A stretch of 64,000 nucleotides of DNA from Burkholderia sp. MS389 (GCF_016899425.1 NZ_CP045994.1:930001-994000); one strand, 5' to 3'. Shown: positions 16,353 through 25,696, counted from the stretch's first letter. Made by a program: numbers and translations. The notes: generated by a model not told the origin, from the letters alone.

Positions 16353-18233
16353 ATGTTGCGATCCAAAGCATCATGGCTTTCGCTGAGCGCTTTCCTGTTT
16401 GACCTGACGGCGGTCGCCGCCGCGTGGTTGTTCGCCTATCTCGTCCGATTCAACGGCAGCGTTCCATCCGATTTCATGGGCGGCGCGCTGACGGCGCTCG
16501 TCTGGGTGTTGCCGGTCTACGCGCTGATGTTCCACTTGTTTGGGCTGTATCGCGGGCTGTGGGTGTTCGCGAGCCTTCCCGATCTGATGCGGATCTCCAA
16601 GGCCGTCATCGGTGGCGGCGTGATCGTAATGATCGGCGCGGTGATGTTCCAGCCGAGCCCGATCATCCCGCGCTCGGTGCTGCTCGTGTCGCCGCTGATG
16701 CTGTTCCTCGCGATGGGAGGCGCCCGCGCGCTGTACCGCGCGACGAAGGAGTTCTACCTGTACGGCGGGCTGGTCGGCCAAGGCAAACCGGTGCTCGTGC
16801 TCGGTGCCGGCACGGCCGGCGCGAGCCTCGCGCGGGAGCTGTCGCGTTCGGGCGAATGGCGTCTGGTGGGCCTGCTCGATGACGATCCGACCAAGCAGGG
16901 CCGCGAAATCTACGGCTACAAGGTGCTTGGCTCGTTCAACGACCTGAAGCACTGGACCGACGCGCTGAAGGTGGAATACGCGATCATCGCGATTCCGTCG
17001 GCCTCGGTCGAAACGCAGCGCCGTGTCGCGACGCTATGCGTGCGCGCCGGCATCAAGGCGATGGTGTTGCCGTCGCTGACCGCACTGATGCCGGGGCAGG
17101 GCTTCCTGTCGCAGGTACGGAACATCGATCTCGAGGATCTGCTCGGCCGCGACGCGGTGACGATCGACACACCGCACGTCGAGGCGTTGCTGCGCGGCCG
17201 CGTCGTGATGGTGACGGGCGCGGGCGGCTCGATCGGCTCCGAACTGTGCCGGCAGATCCTCCGCTTCAAGCCGGCGCAGCTCGTCGCGTTCGACCTGTCC
17301 GAATACGCGATGTATCGGCTGACCGAGGAACTGCGCGAGCGCTTTCCCGATCTGTCCGTCCTGCCTATCATCGGCGATGCGAAGGATTCGCTGCTGCTCG
17401 ACCAGGTGATGTCGCGTCACGCACCGCACATCGTGTTCCACGCGGCTGCCTACAAGCACGTGCCGTTGATGGAAGAGCACAACGCGTGGCAGGCGCTGCG
17501 CAACAACGTGCTCGGCACCTATCGCGTGGCGCGCGCGGCGATTCGCCACGACGTGCGTCACTTCGTGCTGATCTCGACCGACAAGGCCGTCAATCCGACC
17601 AATGTGATGGGCGCGAGCAAGCGTCTCGCCGAAATGGCATGCCAAGCGTTGCAGCAGACGAGCGAGCGCACGCAGTTCGAGACGGTGCGCTTCGGTAATG
17701 TGCTCGGCAGTGCCGGCAGCGTGATTCCGAAGTTTCAGCAGCAGATCGCGAAGGGCGGGCCGGTGACGGTCACGCACCCGGAAATCACGCGTTTCTTCAT
17801 GACGATTCCGGAAGCATCGCAACTCGTGCTGCAGGCGTCGAGCATGGGGCGCGGCGGCGAGATCTTCATTCTCGACATGGGCGAGCCGGTCAAGATCGTC
17901 GATCTCGCGCGTGACCTGATTCGTCTGTACGGTTTGTCTGAAGGGCAAATCCGGATCGAATTCACGGGGCTGCGTCCCGGTGAGAAACTCTACGAGGAAC
18001 TGCTCGCGGACGACGAGACGACCACACGCACGCCGCATCCGAAGCTGCGAATCGCGCGTGCGCGCGAAGTGCCGGACCATCTGCTCGATGAGCTATTGCC
18101 TTGGCTGATGCAGCACCGCGTGCTCAGCGACGACGAAGTGCGGCGCGACCTGAGGCGCTGGGTGCCGGAGTATCAGACGGCGGTGGCGCCGGTGTTGCAA
18201 AGTGTGCCGAGGCGCGTCGTGTCGGGCGGATAG
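16353..18233 (+). CDS. wbiI: UDP-N-acetylglucosamine 4,6-dehydratase-type membrane protein (WbiI/WbpM-like)
   Basis: 626 residues: four or so N-terminal membrane segments (about 1-125), a first Rossmann domain (VLVLGAGTAGASLARELSRSG) and a catalytic extended-SDR domain (MVTGAGGSIGSELCRQILR). The active site reads LISTDKAVNPTNVMGASKR, so the usual Tyr is replaced by Met (Ser-Met-Lys), as known for WbpM-class long dehydratases. It makes the 4-keto-6-deoxy intermediate for sugars such as QuiNAc or FucNAc. A strong intrinsic terminator follows at 18284. Confidence 0.94.
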   Translation: MLRSKASWLSLSAFLFDLTAVAAAWLFAYLVRFNGSVPSDFMGGALTALVWVLPVYALMFHLFGLYRGLWVFASLPDLMRISKAVIGGGVIVMIGAVMFQPSPIIPRSVLLVSPLMLFLAMGGARALYRATKEFYLYGGLVGQGKPVLVLGAGTAGASLARELSRSGEWRLVGLLDDDPTKQGREIYGYKVLGSFNDLKHWTDALKVEYAIIAIPSASVETQRRVATLCVRAGIKAMVLPSLTALMPGQGFLSQVRNIDLEDLLGRDAVTIDTPHVEALLRGRVVMVTGAGGSIGSELCRQILRFKPAQLVAFDLSEYAMYRLTEELRERFPDLSVLPIIGDAKDSLLLDQVMSRHAPHIVFHAAAYKHVPLMEEHNAWQALRNNVLGTYRVARAAIRHDVRHFVLISTDKAVNPTNVMGASKRLAEMACQALQQTSERTQFETVRFGNVLGSAGSVIPKFQQQIAKGGPVTVTHPEITRFFMTIPEASQLVLQASSMGRGGEIFILDMGEPVKIVDLARDLIRLYGLSEGQIRIEFTGLRPGEKLYEELLADDETTTRTPHPKLRIARAREVPDHLLDELLPWLMQHRVLSDDEVRRDLRRWVPEYQTAVAPVLQSVPRRVVSGG

Positions 18234-18283
18234 GCTTGATACCCTCGCGCCAATCGGACCGGATGGCTGATGGATATACATGT

Positions 18284-18314
18284 GCCGTTCAGTAATTTAC
18301 TGAACGGCTTTTTT
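18284..18314 (+). terminator. Intrinsic terminator after wbiI
   Basis: A perfect 12-bp inverted repeat (18284-18295 with 18297-18308; the innermost bases form the loop) is followed by TTTTTT at 18309-18314. It closes the wbiG-wbiH-wbiI transcript 50 bases after the stop. Confidence 0.92.
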
Positions 18315-18713
18315 GTTGGTGAGTAGCTGCACGCAAGTGCGCGTCGCAAGCTTGGCAAGCAGTTTTAGAACATATTAAATTTCTCGCAAGTTCCAATGGT
18401 GGTTGGTTTTTCGTGATTTCATTCTGTTTGTGAAATTAACGTGCGAATATCGCGCCACCCTGTCTCGGTATTTAACAATTCTTAAAACTCGGTGAAACTC
18501 CGTCGAGTGATTGACTATCGGCTCGCTCCTGCGTATGTTTAACGACGGGGCGGAACTCGATTGACTGCGGCTGTATTTGTTCGCTCTTGCTTCCTTTCTT
18601 CATGTGTCGAACATATCGGTGTCGAAGAAAAGTCGCTATCGCCGACACGCTGTTGTGGTGGAAGGGAAAATGTAAGAAATCAAATAAATAATCAATAAAT
18701 TGAGACCAATTCA
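18315..18713. other. AT-rich upstream region of the S53 lipoprotein gene
   Basis: About 400 bases with noticeably lower GC than wbiI. No convincing ORF, repeat or RNA gene is seen. It presumably carries the promoter of the protease gene at 18714; the bases just before the ATG (AATAAATAATCAATAAATTGAGACC region) are AT-rich with only a weak GAGA ribosome site. Confidence 0.4.
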
Positions 18714-21077
18714 ATGAAAACCGGACACATTGCCCGATCGTTGATCGGGGTGCTTGCGGCGTTAGCACTAGGTGGTTGCGGGGATGGCGATAATTCAGCG
18801 GTGGCTACCGCGCAGGCTTACAAATTATCAACACTGCGGGCCTCCGGGAATATTGTGAGCTCGGCGCCTTTGAGCGCTACGGCGCCCATCCATGTCGCGT
18901 TGGTTCTGAAGCTGAACAACGAAGCCGAGCTCGATGATTTTTTGCGGAGAGCAAGGACGCCGGGTAACGCCAGCTTCGGGGCGGTCCTGAGCTCGGCGCA
19001 AGTTGCTGCAAGATACGCGCCTACTACCGGGCAGGTCTCCACCGTGAAAGCCTATTTGCAAAATAGTGGTTTCACGAACATCAAGGTGGCCGGCAACAAC
19101 ATGCTTGTCGAAGCCGATGCGCCAGCCAATGTGGTCGCCGGCGCGTTCCGGACGACACTGGTATCGGTCGCAATGGCGGATGGAAGTCAAACGCATATCA
19201 ACACTACCGCCGAGACGGTGCCCGATGCCATCAGCGGCATCGTTCGGTCCGTTTTAGGTTTGGATACGGCCACCCGCTTGCGCACACACGGTATCCGGGC
19301 TTCTGTCCCGGCAAGCGGTCCTCATGCGAGCGACTCGCCGACAACCGCGGCAGTAACGGCGGGGCATAATCCCACGGCTTTTCCCGCCATCTACTCCGTG
19401 GGCAACACTCCGGCGGCCGGCAACATCACCGTGGGCATCATCGCGGAAGGAAATCTATCGCAACCTCTTGCTGATCTGACTACGTTCACAAATAACAACC
19501 GATTGCCCGCTGTAGCCGTTTCGGTAATCAATGCAGGAACGCCAAGTCCAGATACGAGCGCGAACTCGGAATGGTCGCTCGATAGCCAAAGCATTGTCGG
19601 TATGTCCGGTGGCGTGCGGCAACTCAATTTCTATGTTGCATCATCCTTCGCATGGAGCGACATGGCCAGCGCCATCAATCGAGCGGTGTCGGACAATACT
19701 GCTCGGGTCATCAACATGTCGATTGGCGGCTGCGAGAGTTTCGCACCCACTACATCGATCGACCAGATGCTCAAACTCGCCGTAGCGCAAGGGCAGACAT
19801 TCTCGGTGAGCACGGGCGATTCAGGCAGCGTTGCGTACGGTTGCTCGGGAACCTCGGTGGAATATCCCGCCAGTTCGCCGTATGTCGCCGCCTTGGGCGG
19901 CACGACTCTGTACACGAATGCGGACGGAAGCTATGCCGGCGAGACGGCGTGGAACTCGGGTGGTGGCGGCATCAGCGTCGTGGAACCCATTCCGTCGTGG
20001 CAATCGAGCGTACCTCAGCTCAACGGGCGGGCTAATCGCGGCACGCCGGACATTGCGTTTGATGCGGATCCCAATAGTGGTGCGCTGATCATTGTAGGAG
20101 GCCAAATCCAGCAATGGGGCGGGACGAGTCTGGCCGCGCCCTTGTTTGCTGCGACGTGGGCACGCATCCTCTCCGGCAGTTGCTCGGCGAATCCAGGATT
20201 CGCACCGCCCGCCTTGTATGGCTTTCAAGCGACGACCCCCGCCATTTTCCGCGATATCTCCAGCGGTTCGAACGGTGCATACAGCGCGGGTCCGGGATGG
20301 GATTTCGTGACCGGTTGGGGCACGCCGAACGTCAGCGTATTGCATTCCGCGATCTGCGTTCCAACGACGCCGATCTATGGCGGCAATCTCAACGAAGGAA
20401 CGACGCTGAGCCCGGGCCAAGTCGTGTATTCGGCCTCCGGAAACCATAAACTCGTCATGCAATATGACGGTAACCTCGTGCTTTACAACGTGGGTAACGG
20501 TGCTGCGATATGGAATTCCGGAACGTCGGGAAATCCGGGGGCTTATGCCGCTTTCCAGCTTGACGGGAACTTCGTTGTCTATGGGGCGGGTGGCAAGGCG
20601 CTGTGGTTTTCGTCGACCACCGGCACGCCTTATGATCAACATCTCGCCGTACAAGATGACGGCAACATGGTGATCTACGAGGCACATGTGCCTTTGTTTT
20701 ACACCGCGACCGCTACGACGGGCTATCCAAACTCCCCTAGCGGCCCTGCTGTCTGGAATGGCGGCACCACCCTCGTGAGCGGCCAGAATTTCACTTCGGG
20801 CAATGGCGCGAATGTGCTGGTCATGCAGGGTGATGGCAATCTGGTGCTGCTTCGCCAGGGGGTTCCGCAATGGAATTCAGGGACGTTCAATCATCCCGGG
20901 GCATATGCGACGATGCAAACCGACGGCAATCTAGTCGTCTACAGTCCGGCTGGCGTTGCGCTGTGGAATTCCGGCACGGGCGGACATCCGGGGGCAGCGA
21001 CTTACGTTCAAGACGATGGTAACGTCGTGATCTATGCGCAGGTACCGCACTGGAGCACCAATACCGCAGGAAGCTAA
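18714..21077 (+). CDS. Lipoprotein S53 (sedolisin) protease with bulb-type lectin tail
   Basis: 787 residues. A lipoprotein signal ends at LALGGC (Cys22). Residues about 50-185 form a pro-kumamolisin activation domain. The S53 catalytic domain spans about 215-545, with Glu286 and Asp290 in SEWSLDSQS, Asp369 in STGDSGS, nucleophile Ser472 in GGTSLAAP, and calcium-site Asp514/Asp530 (FRDISSG, GWDFVTGWG). Residues about 555-787 carry six bulb-type (mannose-binding) lectin motifs such as MQYDGNLVLYN, FQLDGNFVVYG, VQDDGNMVIYE and MQTDGNLVVYS. Predicted active acid-type peptidase on the cell surface that binds glycan. Lower GC than flanks suggests transfer. Confidence 0.9.
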   Translation: MKTGHIARSLIGVLAALALGGCGDGDNSAVATAQAYKLSTLRASGNIVSSAPLSATAPIHVALVLKLNNEAELDDFLRRARTPGNASFGAVLSSAQVAARYAPTTGQVSTVKAYLQNSGFTNIKVAGNNMLVEADAPANVVAGAFRTTLVSVAMADGSQTHINTTAETVPDAISGIVRSVLGLDTATRLRTHGIRASVPASGPHASDSPTTAAVTAGHNPTAFPAIYSVGNTPAAGNITVGIIAEGNLSQPLADLTTFTNNNRLPAVAVSVINAGTPSPDTSANSEWSLDSQSIVGMSGGVRQLNFYVASSFAWSDMASAINRAVSDNTARVINMSIGGCESFAPTTSIDQMLKLAVAQGQTFSVSTGDSGSVAYGCSGTSVEYPASSPYVAALGGTTLYTNADGSYAGETAWNSGGGGISVVEPIPSWQSSVPQLNGRANRGTPDIAFDADPNSGALIIVGGQIQQWGGTSLAAPLFAATWARILSGSCSANPGFAPPALYGFQATTPAIFRDISSGSNGAYSAGPGWDFVTGWGTPNVSVLHSAICVPTTPIYGGNLNEGTTLSPGQVVYSASGNHKLVMQYDGNLVLYNVGNGAAIWNSGTSGNPGAYAAFQLDGNFVVYGAGGKALWFSSTTGTPYDQHLAVQDDGNMVIYEAHVPLFYTATATTGYPNSPSGPAVWNGGTTLVSGQNFTSGNGANVLVMQGDGNLVLLRQGVPQWNSGTFNHPGAYATMQTDGNLVVYSPAGVALWNSGTGGHPGAATYVQDDGNVVIYAQVPHWSTNTAGS

Positions 21078-21146
21078 CATTCTTCGGTCGGTGGAGGCCG
21101 GCACCATCACGCTGGCCGCCGCCACCTTCAAGATTCCCGCCTCTCA

Positions 21147-21580
21147 TTCCTCGCCATCATCCACCGCGGCACTCTGAACCTGACGATGCTGAGATAACGC
21201 CACACACGCCAGCGCGAACAGCACCACAAAAACGAGCAGATGCACGGTATACCACCAGAACCGCGTCGCTGGAATCACCGTGTCGAGGCACGACAGCCAA
21301 AGACAAGGTGAGGGAGGGGGATCGAAATCCGCCGCGTGGGATTGACCGGCTCTGGAATTTTCGGACCAATCGAAGCCGTCGATGAGGTTGGTCCGTTCGC
21401 GAGCACCGCGATGGCGAGCACCGTGATGAACATGGAAATGGCGACGCAGCCGGGCGGGAAGTCGAGCGGCGACACGCCGATGCGCTTGATCGCGATGCCC
21501 AGCAGCCAGAATGCCAGCGCAGCCGCGCCCGTCGTGCACAGCAAGCAGCGCCGCGCGGTGACATGTGCTTGGTCAAGATC
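21147..21580 (-). pseudogene. Decayed partial copy of the polyprenyl-phosphate transferase gene at 24590
   Basis: On the minus strand, about 21147-21345 aligns by eye with about 24600-24800 (gene 3' end), and about 21346-21575 aligns with about 25204-25420. About 400 bases of the middle and the first quarter of the gene are missing. Translated remnants match the intact gene: TGAAALAFWLLGIAIKRIG against MGAAALAFWLLGIAVKRIS, and VIPATRFWWYTVHLLVFVV against VIPATLFWRHTVHLFVFVV. Frames are broken between the parts. Clearly a non-functional duplicate. Confidence 0.88.
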
Positions 21581-21979
21581 GAGAAAAAAGAAATTGCTGA
21601 ATAACGAAGTGGGCTCACTCTCTCGATATGGACATACCTTAATCTATGGCCATTTCTCGAATTCATGCTGTAAAAATTTCGAGATTTAATCTCGATTATT
21701 TTTATTAATTTAACGGACCACTGCTTAGCGTGGAGAATTGTGCGCTTTCGTGCTTTGAATATTCGATCCGTTATAGCAACATCTTCCATGCGCTCATTCA
21801 GCTTGTCGTCGCGTCACCAACTCGACATTTCGCTTGCCGAACCGGTGTTCTGTGATGTCCCACCCTGCCTTGAGACGCGGGCGGAGGATACAGTTCCCGG
21901 CCTGTTCGAACCATCAAATCGTGCGGGCAGCAGCAAGTCGATCCTTGGTCTGGTTTTATAAATAAAGCGAGGGAAGAAA
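21581..21979. other. AT-rich intergenic region before the S8 protease
   Basis: About 400 bases with no supported gene. A near-palindrome TCGAGATTTAATCTCGA at 21679-21695 followed by TTATTTTTATT resembles a weak plus-strand terminator. The remainder probably contains the promoter of the protease gene; a purine-rich GAGGGAAGAA precedes its TTG start. Confidence 0.4.
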
Positions 21980-24214
21980 TTGAGACGTCGAATCTTTACA
22001 GTAATAGAAAATCAACGACAAAAATTGCGATCAAGAGCAGGTGCGACCGCTGTCCTGTTACTGTCGATGACATTGGCCGCTTGCGGTGGCTCGGATGATG
22101 AAACCACGTCGGCAGTGGCAGAACGACAGGCGGCTATCGTTGCAAACAAACAGCCAGTCAATAGTGGAGGGCAATACGACCAATTCAATCTCCAGGCGCT
22201 GCCGGAAACTGCCGAGACTGACCGCTTCATCGTCAAATACAAGGAAGGCTCGCGACTGCGTCGCGATGCAGCCAGCGTCGATGCACGCGTGAACGAACGC
22301 ACGCGTTCGATGCGAATGCATGCACGCCACTCCCTCCGCCTGGCAACGGGTGCTGATGTGATCGTCACCGATCGCAAGCTGACTCGTGAGCAGGCAAAGT
22401 CATATATGCAGCAGATTCATACTGACCCGGAGGTGGAATATATCGAGCCGGATGTACGAATCTTCCCGCAAATGGCCCCCAACGACCCTGGGTACTCCAG
22501 GCAATTTGGTTACTGGGGCTCGCAAAGATCAGCAGGAGGAATCAATGCGGAAGAAGCCTGGGATATCGCCAACGGTGCTGGCATCACAATAGCTGAGCTC
22601 GATACTGGCATTGCCTTTCATGGAGACCTTGATGGCAATATCCTGGCCGGTACCGAAATCAGCCGGGGGCGCTTCAGCGGTGATGGGCGGGATCGCGGAG
22701 TCACGACGGAAAGCTGCCAGCCAAATTGGCATGGTACCCATGTCGCAGGAACACTGGCTGCCTCGACGAATAACGGGGCGGGTGTGGCCGGAACAGCGTG
22801 GGGCGCCAAAATTGTACCGGTGAAAGTTTTGCCTACATGCGGCTACGGATATCTTTCAGATACCGCTACCGGTGTTATTTGGGCTTCTGGTGGCGTCGTT
22901 CCTGGCGCACCAGCCAATCAGCTTCCCGCTCAAGTCTTGAATTTGAGTCTTGGGGGCGTGGGCGTTTGCTCCCGTACCATGCAGGATGCTATCGATAGCG
23001 CGCTCAGCCGCGGCACCATTGCAGTTGTTGCCGCAGGGAATGCCGGAGCAGACGCGATGAGCCAAACGCCGGCAAACTGCAACGATGTGATCACTGTTGC
23101 AGCGCACAAATCAGATGGCGCTGTTGCATCGTTCTCTAACTGGGGCAATCGGATCGACATTTCTGCACCCGGACAGAACGTCTATTCAACGTGGAAAAGT
23201 GGAAGAGATGCTTCCGCAACCGATAGCTACGCGACGATGGATGGGACCTCCATGGCAACCCCTCACGTGGCAGGCGTGGTGGCACTGATGCAGTCGGTAG
23301 CGGCTCCCAGGCGCCTCACGGTCAACGAAGTCAAGAACATATTCAGAAGCACAGCCAGACCGTTCGCTGTGCAACCTCATAACCCCCAGGGCCCAGGAAT
23401 TCTTGACGCAAGAATGGCGGTATTGGTCGCAAGGGATGCAGGCGCGTCTCAGAGTGGGGTTTTGAGTATTAACCAATCAGCATGCTCGCCATCTGGCAAG
23501 GTCTGCTTGGTTATGCAGGGTGATGGCAATCTCGTGCTCTACCCATCGACGGGGGGGCAGGCGCTTTGGGCGACTGGGACGCAAGGAACGGGAGCCACTC
23601 GCGCCGTAATGCAAGCCGATGGAAATCTTGCGCTGTACACCGCAGCGAACAAAGCTGTCTGGTCCACCCAGACGAACAACCCCGGCACTTTTCTTGCTGT
23701 ACAAGATGATGGGAATGTTGTCGCCTACTGGCCTCGACCGATTTGGCATAGCCAGACCTCGGACCTTGCATCTGCCACAGGCGAGAACGCGGTCATTTTT
23801 GGTCCGGGAACTCAACTGACCGTGGGCCAATGCTATGCCGTCGGCGCATTCTGCTTGGTCTTCCAAGCGGACGGCAACCTTGTCTTGTACAAGAATCGCG
23901 CAAACGCTGTTTGGAATTCAGGCACATATGGAAGAGGGGCCGTTCGCGCAATCCTGCAACCGGATGGCAATCTGGTGATCTACAACAGCAGCGGCGTAGC
24001 GCTCTGGGCCACACACACGGCTGGAAATCCCAATGCATATCTTGCGTTGCAGGCCGATGGCAATTTGGTGATGTACTCCAATACGCCAGTATGGAGTCGC
24101 ATGACCGGAAGCATGTCACCTGGGCCCGCCGCGCAACCATTGCCTCGCCCTGCGCGTTGCTATGATATTGGACAGTGCAACTCATCGACAATTTCCCCGT
24201 ATGCGAGCCGTTAG
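21980..24214 (+). CDS. Lipoprotein S8 (subtilisin-like) protease with bulb-type lectin tail
   Basis: 744 residues from a TTG start at 21980 (ribosome site GAGGGAAG). The lipobox MTLAAC places the lipidated Cys at 35. A propeptide covers about 75-165 (DRFIVKYKEGSRL; VEYIEPDVRIF). The S8 triad is Asp208 (IAELDTGIA), His251 (WHGTHVAGTLAA) and Ser424 (DGTSMATPHVAGV), with oxyanion Asn354 (AAGNAG). Residues about 497-715 hold six lectin motifs: MQGDGNLVLYP, MQADGNLALYT, VQDDGNVVAYW, FQADGNLVLYK, LQPDGNLVIYN and LQADGNLVMYS. All catalytic residues are present. Same tail type as the S53 gene but an unrelated protease fold; predicted cell-surface enzyme. Confidence 0.9.
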   Translation: MRRRIFTVIENQRQKLRSRAGATAVLLLSMTLAACGGSDDETTSAVAERQAAIVANKQPVNSGGQYDQFNLQALPETAETDRFIVKYKEGSRLRRDAASVDARVNERTRSMRMHARHSLRLATGADVIVTDRKLTREQAKSYMQQIHTDPEVEYIEPDVRIFPQMAPNDPGYSRQFGYWGSQRSAGGINAEEAWDIANGAGITIAELDTGIAFHGDLDGNILAGTEISRGRFSGDGRDRGVTTESCQPNWHGTHVAGTLAASTNNGAGVAGTAWGAKIVPVKVLPTCGYGYLSDTATGVIWASGGVVPGAPANQLPAQVLNLSLGGVGVCSRTMQDAIDSALSRGTIAVVAAGNAGADAMSQTPANCNDVITVAAHKSDGAVASFSNWGNRIDISAPGQNVYSTWKSGRDASATDSYATMDGTSMATPHVAGVVALMQSVAAPRRLTVNEVKNIFRSTARPFAVQPHNPQGPGILDARMAVLVARDAGASQSGVLSINQSACSPSGKVCLVMQGDGNLVLYPSTGGQALWATGTQGTGATRAVMQADGNLALYTAANKAVWSTQTNNPGTFLAVQDDGNVVAYWPRPIWHSQTSDLASATGENAVIFGPGTQLTVGQCYAVGAFCLVFQADGNLVLYKNRANAVWNSGTYGRGAVRAILQPDGNLVIYNSSGVALWATHTAGNPNAYLALQADGNLVMYSNTPVWSRMTGSMSPGPAAQPLPRPARCYDIGQCNSSTISPYASR

Positions 24215-24248
24215 CGGCGTCCTTGCCTAGCGATCGCTGCACCCTGAC

Positions 24249-24274
24249 GCTACGTGTCCGCGTGGGCACGTAGC
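24249..24274 (+). terminator. Possible terminator after the S8 protease
   Basis: An 8-bp stem GCTACGTG (24249-24256) pairs with CACGTAGC (24267-24274), followed only by CATTTG. Position 35 bases after the stop fits a terminator, but the U tract is poor. Confidence 0.4.
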
Positions 24275-24412
24275 CATTTGCACAGGTGACGCCACTTGTG
24301 ATCCGCTCTAGCAATCCTGGACACAAACGCGTGTTGGTGTTTGGGGGGGGCAATTGTCCCAATAGGAACGGAAGGTTGGCAATGAGCCGGCGAACAGCCG
24401 GTTCTGGAGACG

Positions 24413-24580
24413 ATGGCCGCACTGGCGAATCATCATCCGGAGATTCGGGTGAATCCCGCATTGGTTCGTGCCAGCGAGGTACGCAAACCGATGGGTTCGA
24501 CCGAACGGTTGAGCGGTGCGATAGGCGTACTTCAGATCGTTCCGCTCGAAGACACGCATCCGCTGGACGCGCCGGCATGA
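24413..24580 (+). CDS. Small ORF of unknown identity, possibly a gene remnant
   Basis: A 55-residue ORF (MAALANHHPEIRVNPALVRA near the start, IGVLQIVPLEDTHPLDAPA at the end) in the 375-base gap between the S8 protease and the converging transferase gene. The frame continues upstream without a stop to 24383, so it could be the 3' end of a lost gene. The protein-like composition (no low-complexity, sensible residues) is the only support. Not recognised. Confidence 0.25.
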   Translation: MAALANHHPEIRVNPALVRASEVRKPMGSTERLSGAIGVLQIVPLEDTHPLDAPA

Positions 24581-24589
24581 CGGCGTCGC

Positions 24590-25696
24590 TCAGTGACTGT
24601 CCCGTTGCTTCCTCACCACCATCCACCGCGGCGCCCTGAACCTGACGATGCTGAGATAAAGCCACACATACGTCAGCGCGAACACCACAACAAACACGAA
24701 CAGATGCACGGTATGCCGCCAGAACAGCGTCGCCGGTATCACCGCGACGAGGCACAGCAACCACAGATAAGGTGACGTGAGCGAATTCCGCCGCGTCAGA
24801 TCATGCGCGTGCTTCGTCCCGACGGCCCACCGCATCAGCCGCTTGTACACGAGCATATGCAGATGCACGCCGTCCGGAATCCCCGGCGACATCCCGCGGA
24901 TGAACTTCTTCCGGTAGATCGAGAAGCAGGTCTCGAAGATCGGATACATGAACAACAGCACCGGATACCAAGCGGACACCTCGCGATTGCGCATCACCAG
25001 CATGATCGCAAGCTCGGCAAGCATGAACCCGATGAAATACGCGCCGCCGTCGCCGAGAAAGATCAGCCCCGCCGGGAAATTCCACAGGAAGAAGCCGAGC
25101 ACCGCGCCCATCATGATGATCGACGCGGACATCACGACCGGGTCGTTCACATGGAACGCGACATACGCGAGCGACGCGAACATCATGAAGCTGACCATCG
25201 AGGCGAGCCCGTTGAACCCGTCGATGATGTTGATCGCGTTCGCGAGCGCCGCGACCGCGAGCACGGTGATGAATGCCGAGATGGCCACGTAGCCGAGCAG
25301 GAAATCGAGCGGCGGCACGCTGATGCGCTTGACCGCGATGCCCAGCAGCCAGAACGCCAGCGCGGCCGCGCCCATCGTGCAGAGCAGCCGTGCGCGCGGC
25401 GACACGCGCTTGGTCAGGTCTTCGACGAGGCCCGACAGGAACGCCGGCATCCCGCATGCGACGATCCCGAGAATGCTGCCGGCGATCGTCGGATAGCGCC
25501 GCGACACGAGCAGCGCGGCCACGACGACCCCGGCGAGGATCCCGATGCCCCCGACGCGCGGCACGGGCCGCACGTGGAATTTCTGCACGCCGGCCAGGTC
25601 GCTGTCGATCGAGAATTTCTCGTGAAGGTGCGCGTAGCGCACGATGAACAGCGTGACGAGCAAGGAGACGATGAAGCCGGACGCGAAGCTGAGCAT
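24590..25696 (-). CDS. Polyprenyl-phosphate sugar-1-phosphate transferase (WecA/MraY family)
   Basis: 368-residue membrane enzyme with about ten hydrophobic spans. Motifs: FHVRPVPRVGGIGILAGVV, KRVSPRARLLC, ALANAINIIDGFNGLASM (the Asp-rich active-site loop), GLIFLGDGGAYFIGFMLAE and the cytoplasmic loop PDGVHLHMLVYKRLMRWAVG. It probably transfers a hexose or HexNAc-1-phosphate to undecaprenyl phosphate to start a second glycan, distinct from WbiH. It heads or follows the galE-GT-GT-flippase set on the same strand (27 bp after galE). A broken copy of its 3' part lies at 21147. Confidence 0.9.
   Translation of the reverse strand: MLSFASGFIVSLLVTLFIVRYAHLHEKFSIDSDLAGVQKFHVRPVPRVGGIGILAGVVVAALLVSRRYPTIAGSILGIVACGMPAFLSGLVEDLTKRVSPRARLLCTMGAAALAFWLLGIAVKRISVPPLDFLLGYVAISAFITVLAVAALANAINIIDGFNGLASMVSFMMFASLAYVAFHVNDPVVMSASIIMMGAVLGFFLWNFPAGLIFLGDGGAYFIGFMLAELAIMLVMRNREVSAWYPVLLFMYPIFETCFSIYRKKFIRGMSPGIPDGVHLHMLVYKRLMRWAVGTKHAHDLTRRNSLTSPYLWLLCLVAVIPATLFWRHTVHLFVFVVVFALTYVWLYLSIVRFRAPRWMVVRKQRDSH

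Noticed and set aside
21740..21961. A 73-residue ORF before the S8 protease
   Set aside because: No ribosome site, composition like non-coding DNA, and it occupies the expected promoter region.
20800..24600. Insertion sequence or transposon around the lectin-proteases
   Set aside because: No transposase fragment, terminal inverted repeats or target duplications were seen; only the partial transferase duplication supports rearrangement.
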